A DNA stretch of 64,000 bases from Deltaproteobacteria bacterium (GCA_016234935.1 JACRNL010000010.1:62001-126000), one strand, 5' to 3'; counted from the first letter of the stretch, positions 1 to 8,598 are shown. The notes: generated from the sequence alone by a model not told the origin. Numbers and translations are program-made.

Positions 1-259
1 TGTCGGCCATAACGCCAGCCACAGGCGCCATAAAAAAAGTCGGTATCTGGCCTGAGAACGCCACAAGACCGAGAAGAAATGGAGACGCGGTAAGGCGGTA
101 GACCAGCCAGCCTATGGCTATCTGCTGCATCCACGTCCCGGATAAGGATATCAACTGGCCGCCGAAGAACAGGCGGAAGTTCCTGTGCCTCAGGGCCCTG
201 ACCACCCTCAAGACGCCCGAATGGGCCTGTTTATCGCGCATTGTCTTATGTGTAGTCAT
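1..259 (-). CDS. MFS transporter, N-terminal part (runs off the window)
   Basis: The complement of the first 259 bases reads as an open frame starting at ATG (257-259) and continuing past the window edge, 86 residues seen. After a charged N-terminus comes RNFRLFFGGQLISLSGTWMQ, then a first membrane helix and the start of a second. This is the typical opening of the MFS_3 (enterobactin-exporter EntS-like) group of major facilitator permeases, inner-membrane exporters driven by the proton gradient. The substrate cannot be judged from this fragment. It is divergent from ispF. Confidence 0.8.
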   Translation of the reverse strand, partial: MTTHKTMRDKQAHSGVLRVVRALRHRNFRLFFGGQLISLSGTWMQQIAIGWLVYRLTASPFLLGLVAFSGQIPTFFMAPVAGVMAD

Positions 260-363
260 CTATCCTGCTCAATTTGCCATTCTATCAAACCGCTTTGTTT
301 TTTTCTATGCCATAAGGCCTTCATGAGCGGCTTTAGCAGCGCGCAACGCCTGCGAGTTATCAG

Positions 364-394
364 TAACGGTTAACGGATAACCGATAACCGATAA
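364..394. repeat. short tandem repeat around GATAACC
   Basis: In the 193-bp divergent gap between the MFS gene and ispF the motif GATAACC is repeated about three times in tandem, preceded by AACGGTTAACG. It lies just upstream of the proposed ispF promoter. It could be a regulator site or a simple repeat; nothing in the sequence decides. Confidence 0.5.
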
Positions 395-415
395 CCTTTT
401 TTTAGCAATTACCCC

Positions 416-444
416 TTGCATACACGCCGTTCTTTTTGTATTCT
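416..444 (+). promoter_or_regulatory. candidate sigma-70 promoter for ispF-gltX-cysS
   Basis: TTGCAT (416-421) and TATTCT (439-444) are 17 bp apart. The predicted transcription start (about 450-452) falls almost on the ispF ATG at 453, and no Shine-Dalgarno sequence precedes that ATG, so the message may be leaderless. Confidence 0.45.
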
Positions 445-452
445 GAATTATT

Positions 453-956
453 ATGAGAATCGGTTTCGGATACGACGCGCACAGGCTCGTCGAAGGCAGA
501 AAACTTATTATCGGCGGCGTTGCCATCCCCTTTGGAAAAGGGCTGCTCGGCCACTCCGACGCCGACGTGCTTCTGCACGCCATTATCGACGCCCTCATAG
601 GCGCGACCTCGCTCGGCGACATAGGCAGGCATTTCCCGCCGTCAGACCCAGCCTACAAGGACATCTCCAGCATAAAGCTCCTTGAAGAAACCGCAAAACT
701 CATCCTGAAAAATGGTTTTACAATATCTAACATAGACTCTACCGTCGTGTGCGAGATGCCGAGGTTGTCCGCGCATATCCCTGAGATGATCAAAAATATC
801 GCAAAGGCCGCCGGGTGCGATCCGGGGCGCGTAAACGTAAAGGCCAAAACAGAAGAAGGCATGGGCTTTACCGGCAAAGGTGACGGCATCTCGTCATACG
901 CCGCGGCCCTCCTTGACGAGACGTCAATCAAGCCTTTTGACGGGGCGTCAAAGTGA
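453..956 (+). CDS. ispF: 2-C-methyl-D-erythritol 2,4-cyclodiphosphate synthase
   Basis: IspF converts CDP-methylerythritol 2-phosphate to the cyclic diphosphate with release of CMP, in the cytosolic MEP route to isoprenoids. The 167-residue protein has the usual length. It opens with GFGYDAHRL, carrying the metal-binding Asp8 and His10, followed by [12 protein letters not shown] with the third metal His, and the conserved GDIGRHFPP stretch; [12 protein letters not shown] is the typical C-terminal signature. It is the first gene of a tight cluster: its TGA overlaps the GTG start of gltX. The ispF-gltX-cysS order recalls the ispD/ispF-gltX-cysS arrangement of many bacteria; ispD is not in the window. 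Confidence 0.97.
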   Translation: MRIGFGYDAHRLVEGRKLIIGGVAIPFGKGLLGHSDADVLLHAIIDALIGATSLGDIGRHFPPSDPAYKDISSIKLLEETAKLILKNGFTISNIDSTVVCEMPRLSAHIPEMIKNIAKAAGCDPGRVNVKAKTEEGMGFTGKGDGISSYAAALLDETSIKPFDGASK

Positions 957-2341
957 ACGCGGGTATACGGACACGATTTGCGCCGAGCCCGACCGGACGG
1001 CTCCACATCGGCAGCGTCAGAACCGCGCTCTTTAACTGGCTTTTTGCGAGGCATTCAGGCGGCAGTTTCATCCTGAGGATAGAAGACACGGACACAGCCC
1101 GCTCAACCCTTGAGTCTGAAAAAGGCATCATCGAAGACCTTGGCTGGCTCGGCCTCGACCACGACGAAGGGCCGGATATAGGCGGCAAAAAAGGCCCCTA
1201 CCGGCAGTCCGAACGGCTCGGCATATACACGGACAGCGCGCGCTTTCTTATTGAAAAAGGCGCGGCTTACAACTGCTACTGCTCAAAAGAAAGGCTCGAA
1301 ACGCTCAGGGCAAGCCAGATAAAGGCGGGAATGCCTCCGAGGTACGACGGCAGGTGCAGGGACATAAGCCCGAATGGCGCGCCGAAAGATGCCTTACCGT
1401 CCATAAGATTCCGCGTGCCGGACAAGACAGTTTATTTCAGCGACATCGTCCACGGCGACATGCGCTTTGACAAAAGCGCCTTCGGCGACTTCGTCATCAT
1501 CGGCTCGGACGGCATTGCCTCGTATAACTTCGCCGCGGCTGTGGACGACGCGCTGATGGCGATAACGCACATCATACGCGGGGACGACCACATCTCAAAC
1601 ACGCCGAGGCAGATACTCGTCTTCGAAGCGCTCGGCCATAAGCCTCCGGCCTTCGCGCACATACCGTTAGTCTTAACGCCGGAAAGAACGCCACTCGGCA
1701 AACGCGACCTCTCCGCTTCGCTGGACTCGCTCCGCGAAGAGGGCTTTTTGCCGGAGGCCGTAATAAACTCATCGGCGCGCCTGGGCTGGTCTTTCGGCGA
1801 TGAGTTCCTAACGCTTAATGAGATGGCGCGGATATTTTCCATTAAACGGCTCTCTGCCGCGCCGTCTGTCTTTGACCGCGACAGGCTGAAATCCTTCAAC
1901 AGGGCCGCGATTGAAAGGCTCGGCGCGCAGGATTTAATCCGGCTCACTGGCATTGACCCTGACGCGCCGCGCGTTAAGGAAATTATAAGCGCCGTCAAGC
2001 CAAACGCCGTTACGCTCGGCGACATAAAGACGCTCAGCGCTCCGTTCATCTCAGGCGCCGAATACAGCGCCGAGGCGCTCGCGATATTAAGCGAGCCTTA
2101 CTCAAGGACGGTCATAGACGCATTCGTGGCGGAATTCAAAAAAACGGACATAATAGACGAAACGGCCTGCGGCCGGATAACCGGAGAGGTCAAAAAGATA
2201 ACCAACGAAAAGGGCAAGCGGCTTTTCATGCCGCTCCGGTGCGCTCTGACAGGGATGACCGAAGGCATAGAGCTTGCCAGGGCGGTCGAGCTTCTTGGAA
2301 AAGAAGAAATATTATCCAGACTTGAAAAGGCAAAAACATGA
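953..2341 (+). CDS. gltX: glutamyl-tRNA synthetase, first copy (variant KMSKS loop)
   Basis: Class I synthetase charging tRNA with glutamate. The 462-residue protein begins at a GTG overlapping the ispF stop. [14 protein letters not shown] carries the HIGH motif and LRIEDTD follows. A zinc knuckle is visible as CYC followed by a YDGRC segment, and [14 protein letters not shown] is conserved. The KMSKS-class loop, normally KLSKR, reads [10 protein letters not shown], so the serine before KR is glycine. A second, canonical GltX lies at 53133-54545. In organisms with two GluRS one enzyme often serves tRNA-Gln for the GatCAB route; that assignment is inference here. The stop overlaps the cysS ATG. 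Confidence 0.93.
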   Translation: MNAGIRTRFAPSPTGRLHIGSVRTALFNWLFARHSGGSFILRIEDTDTARSTLESEKGIIEDLGWLGLDHDEGPDIGGKKGPYRQSERLGIYTDSARFLIEKGAAYNCYCSKERLETLRASQIKAGMPPRYDGRCRDISPNGAPKDALPSIRFRVPDKTVYFSDIVHGDMRFDKSAFGDFVIIGSDGIASYNFAAAVDDALMAITHIIRGDDHISNTPRQILVFEALGHKPPAFAHIPLVLTPERTPLGKRDLSASLDSLREEGFLPEAVINSSARLGWSFGDEFLTLNEMARIFSIKRLSAAPSVFDRDRLKSFNRAAIERLGAQDLIRLTGIDPDAPRVKEIISAVKPNAVTLGDIKTLSAPFISGAEYSAEALAILSEPYSRTVIDAFVAEFKKTDIIDETACGRITGEVKKITNEKGKRLFMPLRCALTGMTEGIELARAVELLGKEEILSRLEKAKT

Positions 2342-3777
2342 CGCTTAAAATCTATAATTCGCTCACGCGGAAAAAAGAAGAGTTCATACCAAACAAGCCC
2401 GGCGAGGCGCTCATCTACGTCTGCGGGCCGACGGTCTACGCGCTAAGCCACATAGGACACGCGCGAAGCGCGGTTGCCTTCGACGTCATCTACAAATACC
2501 TCAAATACCGCGGCTTTCGCGTCACCTACGCAAGAAACTACACTGACGTTGACGACAAGATAATAAACCGCGCCAATGAAGAAGGGGTGTCCTCCGACGA
2601 GCTGGCCCTGCGCTACATAAAGGCCTTTGACGAAGACATGGCGGCCCTCGGAGTCGAGCTGCCCACGCACAGGCCAAAGGCGACCGAGACGATAGAAAAG
2701 ATAATCGAAGTCACCAAAAGCCTTATCGGCAGAGGCTTTGCCTACGCGGCCGGCGGCGACGTTTTTTTCTCCGTGAGAAAGTTCGGCGAATACGGCAAGC
2801 TCTCAGGGAAGAACATAGACGAGCTTGAGGCAGGATCCCGCGTTGACGTGAACGAGGCAAAGAACGACCCGCTGGACTTTGCCCTTTGGAAGGCCAGCAA
2901 GCCCGGCGAGCCGCAGTGGGCAAGCCCCTGGGGACAGGGCAGGCCCGGCTGGCACATAGAATGTTCGGCCATGTGCATGCAGTGGCTTGGAGACACCATA
3001 GACATACACGGCGGCGGCAAAGACCTTATGTTCCCTCACCACGAAAACGAGATAGCCCAGAGCGAGGCCGCCACAGGCAGGCATCCTTACGTGAAGTACT
3101 GGATGCACAACGGCTTTGTGAACATCGAAAAAGAGAAGATGAGCAAATCCCTCGGCAACATCCTCAACATCCGCGACGCCCTGAAGGAAAACAGCGCCGA
3201 GGCAGTCCGCCTTTTTCTCCTTTCAAGCCACTACCGCTCTCCGATTGACTACACAACGGAGTCGCTCAGGGAAAACGAGGCCGCTGTCGAGAGGTTCTAC
3301 AAGACCATCCAGCGCATCGGCGACGAATGGCCTGAGGTCAAGGGCATAGACTACTGCGTCCAGTGCAACGAAGACGGTTTCAAACCAATGATAGACGCCA
3401 TGGACGACGACTTCAACACAGCCGAGGTCATCGGCATCCTTTTCAGGGAGATAACAAAGGCCAACCGCATCATGGACGCGGCAAAGTCATCAGGCAAAAA
3501 AGACGGCCTCATAGAGCTTTCCCACGCCCTTGCGTTTTTTCAGGAAGCATCAAAGTTCCTCGGCATATTCGCAAAAAGGCCGGAGGACTACTTCGCTGAA
3601 AAAAGGGCGCACGCAGGTATTCCCGCCGAAGAAGTAGAAAAGCTAATCATCGAGAGAAACGCCGCACGCAAGGCCAAGGACTTTAAAAAAGCCGATGAGA
3701 TACGGAAGGAACTTCTCGAAAAAGGAATCATCCTCGAAGACATGCCCAAAGGCACGGTGTGGACTGTGAAGGGGTAG
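2338..3777 (+). CDS. cysS: cysteinyl-tRNA synthetase
   Basis: Class I synthetase that activates cysteine and charges tRNA-Cys. The 479 residues match the family length. YVCGPTVYALSHIGHARS contains the first zinc-ligand Cys and the HIGH-type motif; IECSAMCMQWLGDTIDIHGG and HHENEIAQSEA supply the remaining zinc ligands; EKMSKSLGN is an intact KMSKS loop. The C-terminal helical region (KAKDFKKADEIRKELLEKGI) is the usual tRNA-binding tail. It starts at an ATG overlapping the gltX stop, so the three genes are probably translationally coupled. It ends in TAG, showing that TAG is a normal stop in this genome. Confidence 0.97.
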   Translation: MTLKIYNSLTRKKEEFIPNKPGEALIYVCGPTVYALSHIGHARSAVAFDVIYKYLKYRGFRVTYARNYTDVDDKIINRANEEGVSSDELALRYIKAFDEDMAALGVELPTHRPKATETIEKIIEVTKSLIGRGFAYAAGGDVFFSVRKFGEYGKLSGKNIDELEAGSRVDVNEAKNDPLDFALWKASKPGEPQWASPWGQGRPGWHIECSAMCMQWLGDTIDIHGGGKDLMFPHHENEIAQSEAATGRHPYVKYWMHNGFVNIEKEKMSKSLGNILNIRDALKENSAEAVRLFLLSSHYRSPIDYTTESLRENEAAVERFYKTIQRIGDEWPEVKGIDYCVQCNEDGFKPMIDAMDDDFNTAEVIGILFREITKANRIMDAAKSSGKKDGLIELSHALAFFQEASKFLGIFAKRPEDYFAEKRAHAGIPAEEVEKLIIERNAARKAKDFKKADEIRKELLEKGIILEDMPKGTVWTVKG

Positions 3778-3835
3778 CAAGTTATTTGTTTGTTGGATTT
3801 TATTCCTCTATGCAACCTGCGTAGCTGACGTTACT

Positions 3836-3884
3836 GGACGCTGGAGCGTCCAAGACCGCGTTCCCACGCTGGAGCGTGGGAACG
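3836..3884. repeat. family B palindromic repeat, two-part copy
   Basis: GGACGCTGGAGCGTCC (3836-3851) is followed by the palindrome TTCCCACGCTGGAGCGTGGG and its flank, ending at 3884. The same two-part element recurs at 5167, 44397, 48606 and 50679, with partial copies elsewhere. It lies 58 bp after cysS, at the left border of an AT-rich accessory segment. Confidence 0.85.
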
Positions 3885-4275
3885 ATTAATAAACTTACGG
3901 TATCTCCTCGTCCCTTCCATCCTCCACCTCCGAGTTTTAGTTTTATAACATCAACTCTTCGGTGTGTCCACATAAACGGGAGAAGGGCATTGGTATCGAT
4001 AGCAGAAAAGCATCTTGAAAGAGAATACGAAAATGTTGAAATACCCGAACCACCAGATATCAGAGAAGTGTGGTTGCCATATTTTGTCAAAAGGTAACTT
4101 AAGATGTTCAGAATTGCGTTTACACCATGCCTTATCCCCTCGCAGGACTTTCCCCCCTTCATAGCCCCTCCAATACATCCACCGCCTTGCCATATCCAGG
4201 CTCATCTGTCATAGTAAAGATTGACAAAGAGCGCTGCGGTTCCTATATTATGTTTAATATACATGGGGAGGGGTT
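3885..4275. other. 391-bp spacer without a convincing gene
   Basis: Short open frames exist on both strands (for example + 3876-4097 and - 3951-4205) but none has a ribosome-binding site plus a recognisable protein. The last part of the plus-strand frame has coding-like composition (residues such as EYENVEIPEPPDIREVW) and could be the tail of a decayed gene. The segment is more AT-rich than the core genes. Confidence 0.4.
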
Positions 4276-4488
4276 ATGAATCAGCCTGTCTCAAAAAGGT
4301 ATAGTAACTGCAAACATTTTGATACCAGGCGTTGCCCGCACAGAGATAAGGAAGCGATGAAAAGAGTTCGGTATTTAGTCCATGAAGGATCTGTGCCAAT
4401 TTACAAAAGTTCTGATGTCATTGATAATGCCGACAGGCTCTGCGCCGAATGCGTTGAGTTTGAGGGTATAAAAAAAGAGAAGGCTTAA
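4276..4488 (+). CDS. small cysteine-rich conserved hypothetical protein
   Basis: A 70-residue protein preceded by a strong ribosome-binding site (GGGGAGGGG just before the ATG). It contains CKHFDTRRCPHRDKE near the N-terminus and LCAECVEF near the C-terminus, giving four cysteines plus histidines spaced like a zinc-binding module. I recall similar short proteins as conserved hypotheticals in delta-type genomes, but I cannot give a function. It sits in an AT-rich segment between family B repeats and is followed 6 bp later by another plus-strand gene, so the two may be cotranscribed. Confidence 0.65.
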   Translation: MNQPVSKRYSNCKHFDTRRCPHRDKEAMKRVRYLVHEGSVPIYKSSDVIDNADRLCAECVEFEGIKKEKA

Positions 4489-4494
4489 TAGAGT

Positions 4495-5139
4495 ATGCAA
4501 TTAATAAAATTTTCAATCGGTTTCCTTTATTTTTTATTTGAGCAGTTGCAAGGATTAGATGCAAGCAATCTTATTTTATTACTTACAGCGTTAATTGTTG
4601 CCTATTATACTTTAATAACACGTAATCTTTGGAAAGAAAGTAAAGTTCAAACGGAACTTCAACTTTCTCCATATCTAATACTTTATTTTGCACGAGCAGA
4701 AACACGACTATCTGTAAAGAATGTCGGAAAAGGCATAGCAACTAAAATTGATTTAGAAGGTGAAAGAATAATTACGACAGACATAGAAAAAGAACTAGAA
4801 ATTAAATTTAATTCTATCGAAATTTTGTTACCAAATGAAGAGCGATATTTTCACTATAAAACATTCGAAGATGGTTTGGAGATAGAGGCTGATTTGGGAA
4901 TTTATTTTTTTTCTAGAATACCTTCAGAGAATGCTATGCTGCAAAAAAGAACTTTTAAACTCACTTACAAAAATATTTTCGGACAAATGTATTATAACGA
5001 TGTCACCCTCGGGGCGGATGAATATATAATAAAAAAATACGGCAAAAATACGTTATCTATTCAATATAAGCATGCAATCCTTCTAAAAATCCAAGCATTG
5101 ATTGTAAGAATTGAAGTCTGGTGGAAAAGAAAAAAATAG
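4495..5139 (+). CDS. membrane-anchored hypothetical protein, AT-rich
   Basis: A 214-residue protein with a hydrophobic stretch near residues 22-41 (NLILLLTALIVAYYTLI), then a soluble part rich in beta-strand-like segments (LSPYLILYFARAETRLSVKN, VTLGADEYIIKKYGKN). I do not recognise the family; the plan resembles single-helix proteins with a cytoplasmic beta-sandwich. Its AT content is far above that of neighbouring core genes, and family B repeats lie on both sides (3836 and 5167), which suggests recent acquisition. It follows the 70-residue gene by 6 bp. No clear Shine-Dalgarno precedes its ATG, which fits translational coupling. Confidence 0.6.
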   Translation: MQLIKFSIGFLYFLFEQLQGLDASNLILLLTALIVAYYTLITRNLWKESKVQTELQLSPYLILYFARAETRLSVKNVGKGIATKIDLEGERIITTDIEKELEIKFNSIEILLPNEERYFHYKTFEDGLEIEADLGIYFFSRIPSENAMLQKRTFKLTYKNIFGQMYYNDVTLGADEYIIKKYGKNTLSIQYKHAILLKIQALIVRIEVWWKRKK

Positions 5140-5166
5140 CACGACTAATTACACTCATTTTTTTAT

Positions 5167-5216
5167 CGTTCCCACGCTCCGGCGTGGGAACGCATCCGGG
5201 GACGCTCCAGCGTCCC
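5167..5216. repeat. family B palindromic repeat, inverted orientation
   Basis: Same two palindromes as at 3836 but in opposite order: the CGTTCCCACGCTCCGGCGTG-type part first, then GGACGCTCCAGCGTCC. It begins 27 bp after the AT-rich gene and forms the right border of that accessory segment. Confidence 0.85.
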
Positions 5217-5334
5217 GTCGTGCATCACCAACACATATCAAACTTAACCAACCCTGCCCCGCTGATTTGGCTGTAAAAAAACCAATACAGCAACGGCTTC
5301 GTGCTATTTTGCTTCATGCGCTGCCGATATTACT

Positions 5335-5350
5335 GGACGCTGGAGCGTCC
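5335..5350. repeat. family B half element
   Basis: Only the GGACGCTGGAGCGTCC palindrome is present, 42 bp downstream of the PilZ gene stop. Confidence 0.75.
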
Positions 5351-5392
5351 GGGGCTGCACTAAAGTCTGGCGCTACAAATACCACCGGCCCT

Positions 5393-5761
5393 TCACTGCT
5401 TCTTCGCCCATTCCTCTATCTTGTCGGCTGCTTCATTGTCTATGTTCAAAAACTGTATGCCCATGCCCGGCTCGTATTTTACCTTTGGGTCGTATTCGCG
5501 GAGCCACTGGACGCGGCACCGGCATTTTACCTCTATGCCTTCGCCGGCGAGCTTGAAGGCGATGTCGAATTCCTCGCCGGATTTACGCGGGTTCACGGTC
5601 GTTATGAACATCCCTCCCCTGCTTATGTCCTTGCCGTAGCCGAAAAAAACGCCCTTGTCGTCCTCACCCCTGACCTTGATTACAAGTATCTGCTTTCTAA
5701 GGTGCGCCCTTTTGTCGGAGCGAAGGACGGTATAATCATCTTTATTCTTGCCATCTGCCAT
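5393..5761 (-). CDS. PilZ-domain protein, likely c-di-GMP binding
   Basis: A 122-residue single-domain protein. The PilZ signature is visible: an arginine-rich RSDKRAHLRK near residue 14, then KDISRGGMFI (the D/NxSxxG box) about 30 residues later, with a beta-barrel pattern ending in MGIQFLNID. Such proteins bind cyclic di-GMP through these two motifs and act as effectors for motility, pili or exopolysaccharide. It overlaps the end of the upstream nitroreductase gene by 20 bp, so both are on one transcript. Its direct target is unknown; pilT and cheA/cheW lie elsewhere in the window. Confidence 0.88.
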   Translation of the reverse strand: MADGKNKDDYTVLRSDKRAHLRKQILVIKVRGEDDKGVFFGYGKDISRGGMFITTVNPRKSGEEFDIAFKLAGEGIEVKCRCRVQWLREYDPKVKYEPGMGIQFLNIDNEAADKIEEWAKKQ

Positions 5762-6278
5762 AATGGATTATCTCCTTGATGGGTTTACGCGGCTTATCCT
5801 CTCTTTTAAGCTCCGTTGCCGGATAACCGATGGCTATTATCGCGACTACTTCGAGATTAGCCGGTATGCCGAGTATGGCCTTCACGCGCTCCGCGTCAAG
5901 GCTGGCCACCCAGCATGCGCCAAGCCCCTCGGCGGTGGCCGCGCCTATCATCTCGGTAACGGCTATGGCGACGTCGACCCATGCGTAATTCATCCCGTCG
6001 GTCTTTCTCACCCACGCCTGCGGCCTGTCGGCGCAGGCCACAATGGCAATCGGCGCGTTTTTAAAACCGTCCTTTGTGAATACGTTGTTAAGTTCATCTC
6101 TGTCTTTCTTCTCAACCACTATAAAATGCCACGGCTGGCGGTTAGCCGCGCTCTGCGCCCTGTTAAGGGTCATTAAAAGCCGCGACAGTATATCAAGCGG
6201 CACGGGCTTATCAAGAAATTCCCTGACGCTCTTTCTTCGCTTGACCAGGTCGTAATATATTTTTGTCTTTTCGTCCAT
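5742..6278 (-). CDS. nitroreductase-family FMN oxidoreductase
   Basis: A 178-residue protein of the NADH-oxidase/nitroreductase fold. RRKSVREF near the N-terminus is the classic FMN phosphate-binding start, RAQSAANRQPWHFIVV the second flavin contact, and EMIGAATAEGLGACWVASLD with IAIGYP the C-terminal flavin-binding signature. These homodimers reduce nitro compounds, quinones or related substrates with NAD(P)H; the substrate cannot be told from sequence. The start ATG is followed by DEKTKIYYDLVKRRKSVREF, a typical length of N-terminus. It is upstream of and overlaps the PilZ gene. Confidence 0.88.
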   Translation of the reverse strand: MDEKTKIYYDLVKRRKSVREFLDKPVPLDILSRLLMTLNRAQSAANRQPWHFIVVEKKDRDELNNVFTKDGFKNAPIAIVACADRPQAWVRKTDGMNYAWVDVAIAVTEMIGAATAEGLGACWVASLDAERVKAILGIPANLEVVAIIAIGYPATELKREDKPRKPIKEIIHYGRWQE

Positions 6279-6330
6279 TGGAATCTTCTCCTTAAAATGT
6301 TACTCAAAAGACCTCGTGCGCCCATCAAAG

Positions 6331-6455
6331 GCAGGCTGCTCAAAAAGCCCCAGATACAAGGCGTCGAGGAGCGAGGAATGAGGCGTGCTTTTGGGCACGC
6401 CGCAATGACGAGCAACGAAGACAACGCAGTAGATGGGGCTTTTTGAGCAGCCTGC
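6331..6455. repeat. family A element (about 125 bp, long inverted ends)
   Basis: The ends GGCTGCTCAAAAAGCCCC and GGGGCTTTTTGAGCAGCC form a long inverted repeat. An inner hairpin GGCGTGC/GCACGCC lies at the centre. The right end touches the first base of the ftsY stop codon. Related copies are at 9624, 13562, 20493 and 54655, with remnants at 20349 and 29112. Confidence 0.9.
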
Positions 6456-7366
6456 TAAATAAGCGCGTCCACGAACTCCCCGGCGTTGAAGTCCTTCAGG
6501 TCATCCGCCGTCTCGCCAACGCCTATAAAGCGGATGGGTATCTTTAGCTCATTTGCGATGGCGATGATTATGCCGCCCTTTGCCGTGCCGTCGAGCTTGG
6601 TCAGGGCGATGCCGGTGACGCCTATGGCCTCGTTGAACATCCTTGCCTGGTTCAGGGCGTTCTGGCCCGTGGAGGCATCAAGCACTAAAAGGTTTTCATG
6701 CGGCGCGCCGGGCATCTCCCTGTCTATCACGCGCTTTATCTTTTTAAGCTCCGCCATCAGGTTGCTCTTCGTATGCAGCCTTCCGGCGGTGTCGAGTATC
6801 AATACGTCCGTTCCCCTCGCCCTTGCCGCCCTGATAGCGTCGAACACTACCGCGCCCGGGTCTCCGCCGTGGGCCTGCTTGATGACCGGGCAGCCCACGC
6901 GGCCTCCCCAAAGCTCAAGCTGTTCTATGGCGGCGGAGCGGAAGGTATCTCCGGCGGCCAGCATGACGGATTTACCTGAGGAGGAATACCTTGCGGCGAG
7001 CTTGCCGATGGTCGTGGTCTTGCCCACGCCGTTAACGCCAAGGGCCATCAGCACGAACGGCTTTTGGTTAACGCCAATCTCAAGGGGCCTTTCGACCTGC
7101 TTCAGGATATTGTAAATGGCGCTTTTCAGGCAGCCCTTGAGCTTTTCCTCATCACGCCCGGCCATGACAGCCCTGAGGCCGTCTACTATTTCCGAGGCTG
7201 TCTTAACGCCGACGTCCGAGGTGATGAGCGCCTCTTCGAGCGCGCCGAGTATCTCCTCCCTTGAAGACCCGGTAAGGGCCGCCTCGACCGATCCCATGAT
7301 GGCGTTGTGAGTCCTGGTAAGTTTCGCCTTGAGGCCGGTAATGCCTGATTTTATCCTGCTCAACAT
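6455..7366 (-). CDS. ftsY: signal recognition particle receptor FtsY
   Basis: GTPase that docks the SRP-ribosome complex at the inner membrane. The 303-residue protein has the NG domain with little of the acidic A domain of E. coli. Residues 1-90 form the helical N domain. GVNGVGKTTTIGKLAARY is the G1 P-loop, DTAGRLHTKSNLM is G3, and TKLDGTAKGG is G4; the FIGVGE and DDLKDFNAGEFVDALI ending is typical. The start ATG overlies a short intergenic region holding divergent promoters for the PAS-kinase pair. A family A repeat begins exactly at its stop codon and may serve as terminator. Confidence 0.97.
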   Translation of the reverse strand: MLSRIKSGITGLKAKLTRTHNAIMGSVEAALTGSSREEILGALEEALITSDVGVKTASEIVDGLRAVMAGRDEEKLKGCLKSAIYNILKQVERPLEIGVNQKPFVLMALGVNGVGKTTTIGKLAARYSSSGKSVMLAAGDTFRSAAIEQLELWGGRVGCPVIKQAHGGDPGAVVFDAIRAARARGTDVLILDTAGRLHTKSNLMAELKKIKRVIDREMPGAPHENLLVLDASTGQNALNQARMFNEAIGVTGIALTKLDGTAKGGIIIAIANELKIPIRFIGVGETADDLKDFNAGEFVDALI

Positions 7367-7459
7367 AAAGACCTTGTAGCATAAAAACGCGGTTTTTAAA
7401 AGTCTTTTGACCTTATAGTAAAAATAACGGCGGCAAACGTGACATTCTGTCTGACAGAT

Positions 7460-7487
7460 TTGATTTTATGCAAAACCATGCTATAAT
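7460..7487 (+). promoter_or_regulatory. candidate extended -10 promoter for the PAS/kinase pair
   Basis: TTGATT (7460-7465), a 16-bp spacer and TATAAT (7482-7487) preceded by TG give a good sigma-70 promoter facing the PAS gene at 7654. The implied 5' leader of about 160 nt has GC-rich inverted stretches (around 7518-7570) but no riboswitch class that I recognise. Confidence 0.55.
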
Positions 7488-7653
7488 CAGCGGAATATAT
7501 AAAGTCAAATCTCAACACCGCGCCTTCGGGGCCGCACCTCGGAATAAATGCTCACCTTGGATTTATCCCCCGCGTTAAAAAGAACCGCAGCATACATATC
7601 CATATCATGAACAGTTGCTTTTAGGGAATTTTCATCAAACACCGGGTGCGCGC

Positions 7654-8550
7654 ATGCTTCGTCGCAACATCGCAATAACTGGACTTATCCTCACGGCCCT
7701 TTCGCTGGCGGCCCTTGTTGTCGTTGAAATGCGTTTTGCCGATGCCGTAATTGGAGCGGCATCCATGCCGTCTGAGGCCTTTACGGGCGGCAGGCGGCTT
7801 GCCGGCGAAGCCTCGCGCCACAGAGGAACATTCCTGACCCTCTCTTTTTTTTCCTTTACCGCCCTTGCCATAGCAGCCGCTTTGGTTGTAACCACGCGGA
7901 AAAAGAGGCCCCTGGCCAACGCTCCCTGCATCCACAGTGAAAACTTCGAAAAGGTCTCCCTAGCCTACCGCGAACTCCTTGCGCGCTATCAGGGGCTGAT
8001 GGAAATAACACCGTCCGCCCTTATTGAAATAGACTTACGCGGCAACATCGTTTCACTAAACGGCCCCGCCCGGAAATTAACAGGCCATCCTGAGGATGGC
8101 CGGACGCCGGAAAGCCCCTTGAAGGGGTTCAACCCCCTGAGGGGGCTGAGCCCCTTCGCGCAGTTCCTGCCAGCCCAAAACCGTGCGGAACTGGATGAGC
8201 TGTTTGACGATATCCGGCAAGGCAATACCATGAAAAGCCGCCAACTGCCGTTCGTGCGGGACGACGGCGGCGTGATCAGGCTCGATGTAAGCGGCGCACC
8301 GCTCTGGAACGACGGCAAGGTCTGGGGATATCTCATCTCTATCCATGATGCCAACAGAGCCGACCGCCTTGCGATAGAACTTGAGGACGCGCGGCGCGTT
8401 ACCGAAGAAACCACCGACCAGCTTAAAAAGACGATACTGGATATCGAAGAATTCGCGCTCCTTGCCGTAAAACGCGAGGTCAAGATGCAGGAGATACGGG
8501 AGAAGCTTAAAAGATTCAAAGAGGGACACGGCGAGGATATCGTGCATTGA
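7654..8550 (+). CDS. membrane PAS-domain signalling protein with a family C insertion
   Basis: Starting at ATG 7654 (a TTG at 7615 is also open but has no better signal), the 298-residue protein has two membrane helices (about residues 5-24 and 50-75) flanking a short periplasmic loop. A PAS domain follows (about residues 105-245: LMEITPSALIEIDLRGNIVS to GYLISIHDANRA) and then a coiled coil. There is no kinase domain. Residues 154-167 (PLKGFN and PLRGLS units) are encoded by two family C units in a PAS loop. The soluble histidine kinase at 8599 lies 48 bp downstream, so the two probably work as a split sensor; that pairing is inference. Confidence 0.75.
   Translation: MLRRNIAITGLILTALSLAALVVVEMRFADAVIGAASMPSEAFTGGRRLAGEASRHRGTFLTLSFFSFTALAIAAALVVTTRKKRPLANAPCIHSENFEKVSLAYRELLARYQGLMEITPSALIEIDLRGNIVSLNGPARKLTGHPEDGRTPESPLKGFNPLRGLSPFAQFLPAQNRAELDELFDDIRQGNTMKSRQLPFVRDDGGVIRLDVSGAPLWNDGKVWGYLISIHDANRADRLAIELEDARRVTEETTDQLKKTILDIEEFALLAVKREVKMQEIREKLKRFKEGHGEDIVH
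8115..8154. repeat. family C insertion, two 18-bp units in a PAS-domain gene
   Basis: Two consecutive 18-bp units, each starting with CCCC, lie in frame and add PLKGFN and PLRGLS to the protein, followed by a further CCCC. This is one of the clearest in-gene tandem copies. Confidence 0.9.
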
Positions 8551-8598
8551 ACCGCTAACCGCTTTTTCATGTAAATTAAAAACCTGCCTGAGGAAAGA

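Noticed and set aside
3876..4205. Short frames on both strands between cysS and the 70-residue gene
   Set aside because: No ribosome-binding site and no recognisable protein; at best decayed coding sequence, so described only as a spacer.
5111..5779. A 222-codon plus-strand open frame
   Set aside because: It runs antisense through the PilZ gene and a family B repeat; the minus strand encodes clear PilZ and nitroreductase motifs, so this is a shadow frame.
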